Assembly: GCA_944474755.1 (NCBI GenBank)
Contig: OX104124.1
Location: forward strand, 28,494,452 to 28,558,451
From: Limnoperna fortunei
Taxonomy: Eukaryota; Mollusca; Bivalvia; Mytilida; Modiolidae
DNA length: 64,000 nt
Direction: 5' to 3'
Each line of letters begins with the position of its first letter. The stretch's first letter is position 1. Positions 1 through 11,486 of this stretch are shown one piece after another. Under the pieces are notes generated by a model. The model searched no databases. It was not told the origin of the DNA and saw only the letters and a program-made list of their open reading frames with translations. A program made the translations under genes and the position numbers.

Positions 1-489
1 ACAACAAACGAAAGCAGTTAACAGTACCCTCCTGGATCATCTGATTTAATACCTATTTCTGTGGAGTTTTAGATTTCTCTATTGTTACCTTGTATGGTAT
101 ACATTTAATTTATAAGGATGTCTGTACTAATTGTTGGCATACTTGAAGTGTTTTTATGGAATGTTCAAAGGCTCGGTCTTTCGTCTGTTCGAAATGAATA
201 AATATTATTATTACGTCAACACTAGGACTTTATATGATGCGTTATGCAAATTTAACGTTTCGTTTAAATGTTTAGATTGCTTAGTATGTAGACTCTATTT
301 ATTTTGATTGCTGTTTGACGCCCAAATAGTTTGCAGAATCTTTAAGCAAACAAACAAAAAAACCAAACTATTAATGAGTCAGTTGCATTATTTATGGAGA
401 GGATTTATACAGGCTATGATGCCTGGTATCCAATCCAATGCATTTTGAATAAAATATGTTTAAACTAAACAGTCAATTAATCATTAAAC
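1..489. other. AT-rich flank, no gene seen
   Basis: This stretch has no open frame of note and no recognisable domain. It contains an A/C-rich run near 340-365 and short ATTATTATTA tracts, and it leads into the degenerate edge of the 27/54-bp satellite. Confidence 0.5.
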
Positions 490-800
490 TATTAACCAGT
501 CAGTTTAGTATTTACCGAGTGAGCCAGAATTAAACGTAAAGAAGCATTCGAGCAATTTAATTATTATTTAGTCAATCCAGCATTAAACAATTAACGAGTC
601 AGTCGACCATTAAGACATTAGGGAGTCAGCCCGGCATTAAAGTATTAACGAGTCAGTCGACCATTAAGACATTAGGGAGTCAGCCCGGCATTAAAGTATT
701 AACGAGTCAGTCGACCATTAAGACATTAGGGAGTCAGCCCGGCATTAAAGTATTAACGAGTCAGTCGAGCAATAAACTATTAACAAGTCAGTCGAGCAGT
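490..800. repeat. Degenerate left edge of 27/54-bp satellite
   Basis: Diverged units carry the words GAGTCAGTCGA and CATTAAACTATTAAC. About three near-identical 54-bp units lie at roughly 597-758, each made of two related 27-bp halves beginning GTCAG. They are a sister subfamily of the main array that follows, so this looks like an older, less homogenised edge. Confidence 0.8.
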
Positions 801-3026
801 ATTAACTAGTCAGTAGACTATTGAGGTATTTACGTGTCCGTTAATCATTAAACTATTAACTAGTCAGTAGACTATTGAGGTATTTACGTGTCCGTTAATC
901 ATTAAACTATTAACTAGTCAGTAGACTATTGAGGTATTTACGTGTCCGTTAATCATTAAACTATTAACTAGTCAGTAGACTATTGAGGTATTTACGTGTC
1001 CGTTAATCATTAAACTATTAACTAGTCAGTAGACTATTGAGGTATTTACGTGTCCGTTAATCATTAAACTGTTAACTAGTCAGTAGACTATTGAGGTATT
1101 TACGTGTCCGTTAATCATTAAACTATTAACTAGTCAGTAGACTATTGAGGTATTTACGTGTCCGTTAATCATTAAACTGTTAACTAGTCAGTAGACTATT
1201 GAGGTATTTACGTGTCCGTTAATCATTAAACTGTTAACTAGTCAGTAGACTATTGAGGTATTTACGTGTCCGTTAATCATTAAACTATTAACTAGTCAGT
1301 AGACTATTGAGGTATTTACGTGTCCGTTAATCATTAAACTATTAACTAGTCAGTAGACTATTGAGGTATTTACGTGTCCGTTAATCATTAAACTATTAAC
1401 TAGTCAGTAGACTATTGAGGTATTTACGTGTCCGTTAATCATTAAACTGTTAACTAGTCAGTAGACTATTGAGGTATTTACGTGTCCGTTAATCATTAAA
1501 CTGTTAACTAGTCAGTAGACTATTGAGGTATTTACGTGTCCGTTAATCATTAAACTGTTAACTAGTCAGTAGACTATTGAGGTATTTACGTGTCCGTTAA
1601 TCATTAAACTATTAACTAGTCAGTAGACTATTGAGGTATTTACGTGTCCGTTAATCATTAAACTGTTAACTAGTCAGTAGACTATTGAGGTATTTACGTG
1701 TCCGTTAATCATTAAACTATTGACTAGTCAGTAGACTATTGAGGTATTTACGTGTCCGTTAATCATTAAACTGTTAACTAGTCAGTAGACTATTGAGGTA
1801 TTTACGTGTCCGTTAATCATTAAACTATTGACTAGTCAGTAGACTATTGAGGTATTTACGTGTCCGTTAATCATTAAACTGTTAACTAGTCAGTAGACTA
1901 TTGAGGTATTTACGTGTCCGTTAATCATTAAACTATTGACTAGTCAGTAGACTATTGAGGTATTTACGTGTCCGTTAATCATTAAACTGTTAACTAGTCA
2001 GTAGACTATTTAGGTATTTACGTGTCCGTTAATCATTAAACTGTTAACTAGTCAGTAGACTATTGAGGTATTTACGTGTCCGTTAATCATTAAACTATTG
2101 ACTAGTCAGTAGACTATTGAGGTATTTACGTGTCCGTTAATCATTAAACTATTGACTAGTCAGTAGACTATTGAGGTATTTACGTGTCCGTTAATCATTA
2201 AACTGTTAACTAGTCAGTAGACTATTGAGGTATTTACGTGTCCGTTAATCATTAAACTATTGACTAGTCAGTAGACTATTGAGGTATTTACGTGTCCGTT
2301 AATCATTAAACTATTGACTAGTCAGTAGACTATTGAGGTATTTACGTGTCCGTTAATCATTAAACTGTTAACTAGTCAGTAGACTATTGAGGTATTTACG
2401 TGTCCGTTAATCATTAAACTATTAACTAGTCAGTAGACTATTGAGGTATTTACGTGTCCGTTAATCATTAAACTGTTAACTAGTCAGTAGACTATTGAGG
2501 TATTTACGTGTCCGTTAATCATTAAACTGTTAACTAGTCAGTAGACTATTGAGGTATTTACGTGTCCGTTAATCATTAAACTGTTAACTAGTCAGTAGAC
2601 TATTGAGGTATTTACGTGTCCGTTAATCATTAAACTGTTAACTAGTCAGTAGACTATTGAGGTATTTACGTGTCCGTTAATCATTAAACTGTTAACTAGT
2701 CAGTAGACTATTGAGGTATTTACGCGTCCGTTAATCATTAAACTGTTAACTAGTCAGTAGACTATTGAGGTATTTACGCGTCCGTTAATCATTAAACTGT
2801 TAACTAGTCAGTAGACTATTGAGGTATTTACGCGTCCGTTAATCATTAAACTGTTAACTAGTCAGTAGACTATTGAGGTATTTACGCGTCCGTTAATCAT
2901 TAAACTGTTAACTAGTCAGTAGACTATTGAGGTATTTACGTGTCCGTTAATCATTAAACTGTTAACTAGTCAGTAGACTATTGAGGTATTTACGTGTCCG
3001 TTAATCATTAAACTATTAACTAGTCA
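801..3026. repeat. 54-bp satellite, about 41 copies
   Basis: The period is exactly 54 bp; for example the word ATTAAACTAT recurs at 847 and 901. Units are almost identical. Variation is confined to a few sites: CTATTAAC, CTGTTAAC or CTATTGAC at one position, and ACGTGTCC or ACGCGTCC at another. Each unit splits into two 27-bp halves, both starting GTC, that match at about 17 of 27 positions, so the unit is an old dimer. There is no coding potential. The array ends abruptly at about 3026. Confidence 0.95.
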
Positions 3027-4515
3027 AGTAAAAATGATTTACGAGTCAGTCAACTATTTAGATATTACTGAGTAGGTCAAGCATTAAACTATTTACGATT
3101 CATCCAAGCATTAAACTGTTAACGAGTCAGTCAGGCATTAAACTAATAACGAGTCAGTCAACTATTTATATATTACTGAATATATAGGTCAAGCATTAAA
3201 CTTAACGAGTCAACCAAGCGTCAAACTGTTAACGAGTCAGTCGAGTATTTAAATATTAACGAGTCATCCAAGCAATAATTAAACTGTCAACGAGTCAGTC
3301 GAGCAATAAACGATTAATGAGTCAGTCGACTATTGAGATATTACTGAGTCAGCCAATCATAAAACTATTAACAAGTCAGTCGACTATTAAGATATTAACG
3401 AATCAACCAAGCACCGACTATTAACTACTCAGTCGAGCAATAAACGATTAACGGGTCAGTCGAACATTAAATTATTATCAAGTCAGTCGAGTAATAAACG
3501 ATTAACGAGTCAGTCGACTATTAAGATATTAACGAATCAGCCAAGCATTAAACTATTAACAAGTCAGTCGAGCAATAAACGATTAAGGAGACAGTCAACC
3601 ATTTAAAAATTATAACTAGTCAGTCAAGCATTAAACGATTAACGACTATTTAGATATTACTTAGTCATGTCAAGCATTTAACTATTACCGAGAGAACCAA
3701 GCATTAAACTATTAACAAGTCTGCTAAGAATTAAACTATTACCGAGTGAGCGAAGCAATAAACTATTAATGAGTTAGTCGACTGTTTAGATATTACTGAG
3801 TCAGCTCTGCGTTCAAGGAGTTAGTCGACTATTAAGATATTCCCGAGTTAGCCAAGCATTAAACTATTACCAAGCCAGTCGAGCAATAAACGATAAATGA
3901 GTCAGTTGAATATTTAGATATAACTGAGTTAGACAAGCATTAAACTATTAACGAGTCAGTCGACTATTCACGATTCAGCCAAGCATTAAACATTTAACGA
4001 GTCAGTAGAGCAATAAACGATTAACGAGTTAGTCGAGCAATAAACGATTAACGAGTCAGTCGAGCAATAAACGATTATTAACGCATCAGTCGAGCATTAA
4101 ATTATTAACAAGTTAGTCGAGCAATAAAAGATTAACGAGTCAGTCGAGCATTTAAAAATTATTAACGAGCCAGTCGAGCAATAAACGATTTACGACTATT
4201 TAGATATTACTAAGTCAGCCAATCATTAAACTATTTCCGAGAGAACTAAGCATTAAACTATCAACAAGTCGGCCATGCATTACGAGTCAGCCAATCATTA
4301 AACTATTAACAAACGAGTTAGTTGACTAATTAGATATTACTGAGTCAGCAAATCATTAAACTATTGATGAGTCAGTCGACTCTTAAGATATAAACGAGTC
4401 ATCCAAGCATTATTAAACTGTTAACGAGCCAAGCAATCAACTTAACGAGTCAGTCGACTGTGTAGATATTACTGAGTCAGACAAGCAGTAAACTATTAAC
4501 GAGTCAGCCAATGGA
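3027..4515. repeat. Degenerate right edge of 27-bp satellite
   Basis: Irregular copies of a 25-29 bp unit fill this stretch, with words such as AACGAGTCAGTCGA, GCATTAAACTATTAAC and GAGCAATAAACGATTAACGAG. Spacing varies and some units are truncated. This is what is expected of an unhomogenised flank of the 54-bp array. Confidence 0.85.
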
Positions 4516-4710
4516 AACAAAATTATTGTTACCAATTTATCGTTTGTGGATGCATGGTGTTCATGTTAACTTTGTTATTTTTATTATAGTACCAACCAAA
4601 AGATTGCTTTGCTTCAAGCTGGAGGCTAAACTAAAAGTTTGAACAGAACACTTTTTAAAATTTTAAACAAGGTTATCATAAATATGAGTATGTTAAAGGT
4701 AAACATGGAC

Positions 4711-4845
4711 GGTAACCCTCCCCCAGCCTCATTATTTCGAACATGGATCGGATGATTCAGCCACTGTACCTCCTCCCCCAGTCTCATTATTCCGAACATG
4801 GAACGGGTGATTCAACCACTGTACCTCCTTCCCCAGCCTCAATGT
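4711..4845. repeat. 55-bp tandem repeat, about 2.4 copies
   Basis: The block CCCCCAGYCTCATTATTYCGAA recurs with a 55-bp spacing (the CCCCCA words start near 4720, 4775 and 4830), with a few mismatches per copy. A 100-codon plus-strand open frame at 4743-5045 crosses this repeat and the next element. It has no recognisable domain and I do not treat it as a gene. Confidence 0.8.
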
Positions 4846-4879
4846 TCCCATACCGAAACTTGTTCTATTATTTAAACAC

Positions 4880-5250
4880 TCCGATTAAAAAATATTCAAG
4901 CTGGTTCGAGGCCTCTACTGGTGGACTGTTAGTCCAGGGGTATCAACAGCCCAGCAGTCAGTGTTCTGGCAAAAATATCATTGTTTTTTTTCAGAGATAT
5001 ATTCATTGTCTGAATTTGCTGCCTAAAATTTCGAAAATGCTTTGAATTCTAAGATTCATTCTAGTAGCAAGGTGTAGATAGCCTTAGCCGTATTTTGTAC
5101 AACTTTTTTTTCCTATGTTCGTTATAATTGCTTTACAACATCTTCATTACTTAAATTTCAAATATTTTTGTGTTTTAACGCCGCTGATGAGTCTGGATTG
5201 AACGAAACGAGTGTCTGGTTAAATTTTATAACCTTGCTATATATGTCTTT
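4880..5250 (+). mobile_element. Decayed hammerhead-bearing bivalve repeat (retrozyme-like)
   Basis: The order of blocks matches a repeat I remember as abundant in Mytilus sequence. First comes a segment with TACTGGTGGAC, then GGGGTATCAACAGCCCAG with CAGTCAGTGTTCTGG; next CCTTAGCCGTATTTTG followed by ACAACTTTTT; and finally a hammerhead core near 5184. The copy is diverged and AT-rich and has no coding frame. Known relatives are non-autonomous, tandemly arranged elements that carry type I hammerheads with a very short palindromic stem III. The exact ends are not visible here. The assignment is from memory and needs an alignment. Confidence 0.6.
5172..5226 (+). ncRNA. Hammerhead ribozyme relic, type I-like
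   Basis: The conserved core words are present in order: CTGATGA (5184-5190), GAAA (5204-5207) and the cleavage-site triplet GTC (5213-5215). Stem I can form between TTTTAAC-GCC upstream and GGTTAAA just after the triplet. Stem II between the core words is damaged: GTCT opposite GAAC leaves a C-A mismatch. The stem III strand CGAGTG has lost the self-complementary CGCGCG I recall in relatives. Self-cleavage is therefore probably weak or absent. Confidence 0.6.
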
Positions 5251-6715
5251 GTTCCCGTATCAATCAGAAATAAAATATCAAATTCGTTTATAAAATTTTA
5301 TATGCATTGTAAGAAGCTATTATCAGCGTACCCCTACAAATAGTTAACAACACCAAGTAAAATGGGTAAATAATTATTTTAACAACAATCGCTTACCATG
5401 AACGTTGTTTCTCAATAAAAACATTGATATAATTATTATTTATTTCAATTGCACAAACGAATTCACTTAGGTGTGAAATGTAATACTACACATACACTAT
5501 GGGATATCAAATTGCCGAAATTGTCTATACTGACAATAACAAAACGTTATTTCTTGTGTATCCAACAGTAACCTATTGAGATTGTAATGAGGTCTCATTA
5601 TGATCATACTTGCTAGGGTCTGCACATACATTGTATATATTGTCTTTATGGGGTCATTATCCTATTCATGTAATGAATTCAAAAGACGACAGGATGAAAA
5701 AATAGTCAAAATTTTCTCTTTTGTTTCTGCTTTTGCCTATAACTGCTATTGCTTAAGAGAACAAGAATATATTTTTTCCAAACAATGTCTTTACAGTGGA
5801 AGCACTTCCTAAAGTGTGTAATGTGGTATAATGTGACCACAACACTGAAATGAAAGTAGAAAAACCATTCTTAAACTTTAAGGTAATTTTCCCGAAAAAA
5901 ATCCGTAGACAGGTATACTTTTGTCTCCATTTTTATGTAATTTAGCATTATAGGTGTAATGCCCCATAAATGAAATTTTACGTGAAAGAAAGATTTTTTT
6001 AATAAAAATTTTTTATGTCTCGCCCGTTCGGTTACTTTTGCTCAGGCCATCCAAAAGGATAATGACCTCTTATATGTCCTTAGCTTAGCTTCGTAATATT
6101 TCTTGACCCTAATTACGTTCTATACAGTTCATTGGGTGGTACTGATTCCTTTTGTTTAGAAAAAGACAGAAAAGTTAATTTATTTTAAGTCAATATTATG
6201 TAACAAAAATCAATGACATCAAATAGTCCACCGTACAATCTGACTATTAATATTTATATCTGATTCTAATCAGGGGAAAGTGGCTCTAATTATGGTGTGC
6301 ACTTTTCAGATTTAGTGCAGCAAGTGAATATTACAGTGTGGTTTGTTTCCCTTCAGTCTATTTATCTACTGTCATACGGTTTTGAAATAATAAAAAAACA
6401 GAAATGTAAAAAAAAATACTGAAAGCAGTTTTTGCAAATGAAAATAATCAGTTCAGCTAGAAATTAGTCTAAAAATTTAACTTAAGAATTGATATTATAA
6501 TAGCTTTGGTCGGCATTATATTACACTGGACCTTTGTTTTTGAAAGCAATAGGATATCGTCAACAACCTAAAAACAACTCATTTGTACATTTTCAATCAA
6601 CACATGCTTAGATTTCTCACCAAAGATTTCAGGGATATCATTTACAAAAATATTAAAGAGAACTCAATTCAATATTTACTACTTTATTCTTTAAGTCCAT
6701 CGGTATAATCTTAAT
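5251..6715. other. AT-rich spacer, no gene seen
   Basis: Only short open frames occur, such as a 70-codon frame at 5600-5812 with no domain and no codon signal. No repeat structure was recognised. Confidence 0.5.
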
Positions 6716-6803
6716 TGTTTTTGTTTTTTTAAGTGGTGTTTAACGCCACTTTCAGCAATTTTTCAGCTATATTATGGCGTCCAGTTTTTATATATAATCA
6801 TAT
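6716..6803 (-). mobile_element. SINE 3'-tail fragment
   Basis: The plus strand reads T-rich, then GGTGTTTAACGCCACTTTCAGCAATTTTTCAGCTAT, then TGGCGTCCAGTTTTTAT. This is the reverse complement of the tail seen in the complete SINE at 36178-36424. The tRNA-like head is missing, so this is a truncated copy on the minus strand. Confidence 0.75.
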
Positions 6804-8560
6804 ACATATATATCATCAGTATATATAACATTATACAGCTAGTAAAATGTGAGTTAATTATCATTTCTTAATTTAAATGACTTAAATTCACAGTTCTTTC
6901 GACAAAACATGGGGATGTAGGTAGACGGTGGTAATTTTGCAAGGTCAGTTTGTGTATTTTATGTTGTATTTGTTTGCCAATGTAAACACATGCATGGAGG
7001 AATGACACTCAAAACCCAGCATCTTGAAGATACTCTCAGTGTTTTATTGGCCGAAATTCTAAAAGAAAGCACAAAAACAGCTCGGTGATTGTGAATATGT
7101 CAAACACAGCCAGCGATGTATAACTTGACATACGCGCTTCATAACGCCAATGAGTCTCTCTATGGACCGTTGCCATTTGTTTCAACTTCATCCCCGTCAA
7201 ATACAGACGTTCAAATGCAACTAGGACCACAACTACATACATCGAAACCCATACACAGTAACTTTCAACATTCGAACGCACCTACCGTATTGGTGAACAG
7301 TCAATGTCACGCACAATTTATCCGCAAAATGTATGTCAACAATAACTAAGTAGCCTATATTTGAGCCAATATTAAATAACATTCAAATAAAATTAACAAA
7401 ATTGAATTTATTGGATAGCATAAATGATATATTACGTAATGCGTAATACCGAAATAAGATTCCAATCAATTGAAAAAACATGAGTCAGCTAAAACGAACA
7501 TTTACAAAACACGATGAATATCTCGAGTCGAACGAAATGAATTGCAGAGATTTCTATTTAGGAATTAAACATATAGAAAACGCATAAGATGAACTTTTGA
7601 ATGCGACAAAAGAAATGCACGAAACCATATTAGACCAACAAACCAGATCAATGAATTACAAAATGATATTCGAGAATAATCTAAAAGTTATCACACGAAA
7701 GAGAACGTTTATTACAGGACTTTATTACAGACGTTATAGGAAAACGTACACCGACTGAAACTGAGACGCGACCGAAAACCTCATCCATTGTGGCAAAGTT
7801 TGTCTATAATAGGGACAAAGATGCTGTAATTCTTGCGGCTTGTATACCAAATTAGCTGAAAAAATAGTTTAAGATTTACTCTCAAAACTAAGAGACCCAA
7901 ATTTGTTAGAAATTTTTTCAAGACCATGTTATTTATTGTTTTTCCAAGAAACATTAATTGATAACTTTGATCATTAAAAAAAATCCTTTGTTTTATATCA
8001 TAAATATAGTAATTAAAATCCTTCATTCATTCGTTCATTCAAAAGGGAGTGCTATATACAATGTCTTTAGTTAAACGGAATACAGTTGTTGCTGTTTAAA
8101 ACTTTATTCCAAAACTTAAGCAGCCGAAAATTTCTCTCATAGATTAACGGAATCTACCAAGTTCAAAATACAACACTGCATTATTTGTAGACCTTTTAAC
8201 CTCGAGTAACATCTTACAGAAATCTATTTGTACTTGTTCAACGTTTGGAGCCTTATTCAATCCCCAAATTTAATTAAAATACTACATACACATGAATCAA
8301 ATAAACTCCATATAGTGTTTATATTCAAATATAGCAATTGAGACTTCTTAAAATAGCAAACATAGCTTTCCGGCCCTGTTCAGCTCATTTTGTATGTGTA
8401 ATTAAAAACTTACAATTATAATGAAAAAGTACACACAAAGATCACAAGTGATCTACAATATCTAACCATTTGTCTTTCTAAAACCACCTCTCATCATGTT
8501 TAATTATATCACCCCTTCTGAAAACAACTACTTTTGTTTACTTTATATTTACAGTCCTAT
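6804..8560. other. AT-rich spacer, no supported gene
   Basis: Two overlapping open frames on opposite strands lie at about 7036-7349 (81 and 77 codons). Neither shows a domain, and each could be a shadow of the other. The stretch 7480-7760 has protein-like composition on the plus strand but is full of stops; I cannot assign it. Confidence 0.45.
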
Positions 8561-8589
8561 TTATTTGTACAAGTCTCTATCATTTGTAG

Positions 8590-9235
8590 ACCGCATAATA
8601 ATTCTGACATCAAAATCATGTCATCTGCATACATTAGTAGGAATAAGGCTATATCTTGATTTTCAACAGAATTATCATTTAAATTTGAGCTCAAAATCAT
8701 TTACGTAAAAGGAAAATGGAATAGGTAAAAGCACTTCACCTTGTACGACACCAAAGTTATTACAAAAATTTTACGTTAAATCTTATACACTGTACATGTT
8801 CTTACATTACTATACAGAGACTTTAGTACGTTAAGAAGTTTGCCCCTTTTAGTCTACCAAATTTTGCTAATTTAAAATATAGGCTACACCGATTAACAGA
8901 AGCGAATGCCTATTGGCAATATACAAAACGACAATATACTCTTTTGCCATTATATAGAGTAATTTTTATAAAAGAATAAACTGAAAAAAATCAGTAGTAC
9001 AATAACCATTTCTGCGTCTGTTAAAATATAATTATTAGATGCCCATTTAATAACCTCGTGTTTAAAATAGTAGTGAACAGTTTACTTAAGTTACTGATGA
9101 GACTTATTCCTCTGTAGTTCGATGGATCGTTGACTTCACCAGACTTAAAGACAGTTATGAGGATAGCATCAGACCATGCAGACGGCAAATAACCACTTAC
9201 GAGAACGTCGTTTAATATACGACAAAAATAAGTAA
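8590..9235 (-). pseudogene. Decayed LINE reverse transcriptase (relic II)
   Basis: Reading the minus strand in pieces gives ordered RT motifs. The first is LPSAWSDAILITVFKSG followed by NYRGISLISNLSKLF (about 9230-9050). Then comes a YCRFVYCQ-stop-AFASVNR block near 8930-8890, where the catalytic Asp of the F-V-D and the Asp of A-F-D are both replaced. Next is a VVQGEVLLPI block near 8750, and finally LMYADDMILMSE near 8610, which keeps the YADD catalytic pair. Several frameshifts and stops separate these pieces. The motif set fits a CR1/L2-like non-LTR element. It is dead, with no intact frame over 100 codons. Confidence 0.75.
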
Positions 9236-9439
9236 TTAAAATGTCTTTAAAATCTATGAATTATTCATTTAGTATACCGAGCCGAAACGCTGGCGCTATA
9301 CTCAAAGTCGCTTTCTCGTTGTTTTTCGATCACAATGCCTTCACAATTGTAACACAGTCTTCACCCTACGTTCCATTTAAACCATGGAAAAGTTAGTTAT
9401 CAGCATTGATTCACTTTTGGTGAGCTCAATAAAGTTGTT

Positions 9440-10060
9440 AAGCTTCTAGTTTGCATGTTTTTAATTATATTGTAAAGTTTTGAGCGAAGTCTTTATTTTT
9501 TATAAGCCTTACTCTCCAAACCGTGTCAATGGCATTTAAAGGTCCAACAATTTTCCTTTTTTTCATGATTTACATATAAAAAGTTTTACAACAAAGTTTG
9601 TCAAGTTAATGTGGATTTGTCTGAAACTAAATTGTGATTTATTACATTGATCGTCAAACATACGTAAAAATCTGTTATTTACTACAGAGTTCAATAGTTT
9701 ACCAAGACAATTAGAAACTAATATTCTACGGTAGGTTGGAATAATGAAGAATTCTATGAGCATGTCATGGCTACAGTACGCGTAATAATTCCATAATATT
9801 TTTTATGGACCACTACTCTTGCTGGTTTTTTTTTAATCTTTAAATTTGTTGTTTAATTTCTGATATTGTGATAGGATTATCAGTATTTTGTTTCATCAAC
9901 AATTGATTTTCATGATTTCCATGGGTTTTGGAATGTTGATCAAAGTTATTTAAATACAGGAAAAAATCATTCCTGTTATTATTGTTTTATATATTTTAAA
10001 GAGCTTTCCAAAATTCGTTACTTTAATTGGGAGACAATAATTGTTTGCTTATTTTTTTCA
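9440..10060 (-). pseudogene. Decayed LINE reverse transcriptase (relic I)
   Basis: The minus strand first shows the pre-RT linker (ITISEIKQQI followed by a K-K-N-x-S-S-G-P-like block, about 9870-9800). Next is an open stretch at 9563-9763 with YRRILVSNCLGKLLNSVVNNR and KSQFSFRQ. Last is AIDTVWRVRL near 9520, where the A-F-D-x-V-W-R catalytic Asp is retained but Phe is Ile. The YRxI-SNxxKL motif is also present in the neighbouring relic at 8590-9235, so these are two separate element copies on the same strand rather than one long gene. Frameshifts make it non-functional. Confidence 0.7.
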
Positions 10061-10254
10061 AGTTTTCTTAATTTTTTAACAATGGTCAAAGGGAGATAAC
10101 ATAAGTTTTCGGCTGTATGTATCCAAACTGCTGTGTAAAAAAAAAATGTGAGTTTGTGTAATTTGATTCCCTTCTCTTTTTCTTTTTTTTAAACCATTTT
10201 TTCATACATTGCGCTGGCCACGGATAGGATAACCAAACCTTTATATATATATTT

Positions 10255-10660
10255 ATCCTATATAATATATAGAAAAATGCTGAATTAGATTACTGTCAGA
10301 TTAATACTTCCTGGTTACGATAATTCCATCGTCACACGCTAGTAAACATGTACTATGTCTATGTCTACGATTCACCCCGGTTAATGAGGCTATATTTATT
10401 TATAAAGCGGATTTGGCCGAGGGGTCTAGACCGGACAATAGTGCAGGCGAATTGGTGCCACGGTGTCACAACGGTACGAGTTCGAATCCCGCTGAGGGTA
10501 AGCAAAAATTTGACTGTGTTAAACATGTTAAAAATCTAATTCTAACAGTGTTGGGCTTAATTTGTAGACGTATAAATATTTGATATTAACCCTGTATTTC
10601 TGATGTTTCAGGAATCCGCTGGCTAGATATGGTTGTCACATACTTAGACGTTTCTTATTA
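10255..10660 (+). mobile_element. tRNA-derived SINE-bearing unit, copy 1
   Basis: This unit starts at TCCTATATAATATATA, includes a tRNA-like segment and ends near TTGTCACATA. A second copy follows about 441 bp downstream in the same orientation, with the same flanking sequence on both sides of the tRNA-like part. The pair therefore arose by duplication of the whole unit rather than by two independent SINE insertions. Confidence 0.75.
10407..10500 (+). mobile_element. tRNA-like SINE head with A and B boxes
   Basis: An A-box-like TGGCCGAGGGGTCTAG and a B-box-like GAGTTCGAATCCCG (about 10478-10491) are spaced as in a tRNA with a long variable region (Leu/Ser-like). The acceptor stem does not close cleanly, so I treat it as a SINE promoter region and not as a tRNA gene. 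Confidence 0.7.
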
Positions 10661-10696
10661 ATTTATTACTGTGACTGTATGACAAGTAACTTTGTC

Positions 10697-11085
10697 ATCC
10701 TATATAATATATACAAAAATGCTGAATTAGAATACTGTCAGATTAATACTTATTGGTTACGAAAATTCCATCGTCACACGATAGTACACATGTACTATGT
10801 CTATGTCTACGATTTAGCCCGGTTAATGAGGCTATATTTATTTATATGGCGGATTTGGCCGAGGGGTCTAGACCGCTGGACATAGTGCAGGCGAATTGGT
10901 GCCACAGTGTCACAACGGTGTGAGTGCGAATGCCGCTGAGGGTAAAATTTGACAGTGTTAAAAATCTAATTCTAACAGTGTTGGGCTTAATTTGTAGACG
11001 TATATATAAATATTTGATATTAACCCTGCATTTCTGATGTTTCAGAAATCCGCTGGATAGATATATTATATCGTTGTCACATATG
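10697..11085 (+). mobile_element. tRNA-derived SINE-bearing unit, copy 2
   Basis: This is a direct repeat of 10255-10660 with scattered substitutions and small indels. Its tRNA-like part is at about 10849-10944. The B box is mutated (GAGTGCGAATGCC instead of GAGTTCGAATCCC), so internal Pol III promoter activity is less likely than in copy 1. Confidence 0.75.
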
Positions 11086-11239
11086 TATTTATATTTTTTG
11101 TTTCTAACGCCATTCATCCCAATGGCAAATTGTAGTTTAGCATTTAGTCAACGTCCCCCGGTTGCAATCGCATCAAAAATACATATAACTTCAATCTTCT
11201 TGACACGGAAAGGATAGATAGCTAATTCTTCCGTAAATG

Positions 11240-11310
11240 GCCGATTTCTTGTACAGATGACCCAGTACAGATAAGCTCACGCGCACACATCTGTACTTGC
11301 TGAGTCATCC
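11240..11310. repeat. Short inverted repeat
   Basis: GTACAGAT near 11265 and ATCTGTAC near 11290 form a perfect 8-bp inverted pair around a GC-rich spacer with CACGCGCAC. It lies directly beside the larger foldback at 11309-11400. Confidence 0.55.
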
Positions 11311-11400
11311 AATCAAAACGCCAGAAACAAGAACGTTGTTATGGAAGCATAACAACGTTCTTCTATGACGTTCATTATTTCCGGCGTTCTGATTGTACGT
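11309..11400. repeat. Nested foldback element with 15-bp perfect hairpin
   Basis: The inner arms AAGAACGTTGTTATG (11329-11343) and its exact reverse complement (11348-11362) flank a 4-base loop. Outside them, AATCAAAACGCC pairs with GGCGTTCTGATT (11 of 12). The whole segment can fold on itself, like a foldback or MITE relic. Confidence 0.8.
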
Positions 11401-11486
11401 CAGAGACAATGGAGTCTAAAACAATGGCGCGTCTATAGGTTATCGCGATGTGAAAGTTGTTGGTTTACGGAAAAATAGGTACTTTC

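Noticed and set aside
4743..5045. 100-codon plus-strand protein
   Set aside because: The frame crosses a 55-bp tandem repeat and the body of the hammerhead-bearing element; no domain is visible.
7036..7349. Overlapping open frames of 81 and 77 codons on opposite strands
   Set aside because: There is no domain, no repeat and no splice or start context to favour either; lengths are within chance.
9085..9110. CTGATGAG word resembling a hammerhead core
   Set aside because: No GAAA follows at hammerhead spacing, and the sequence is explained by the reverse transcriptase relic on the minus strand.
10407..10944. Two functional tRNA genes
   Set aside because: A and B boxes are recognisable, but acceptor stems do not close, copy 2 has a damaged B box and both lie in a longer duplicated repeat. 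They are SINE-type sequences.
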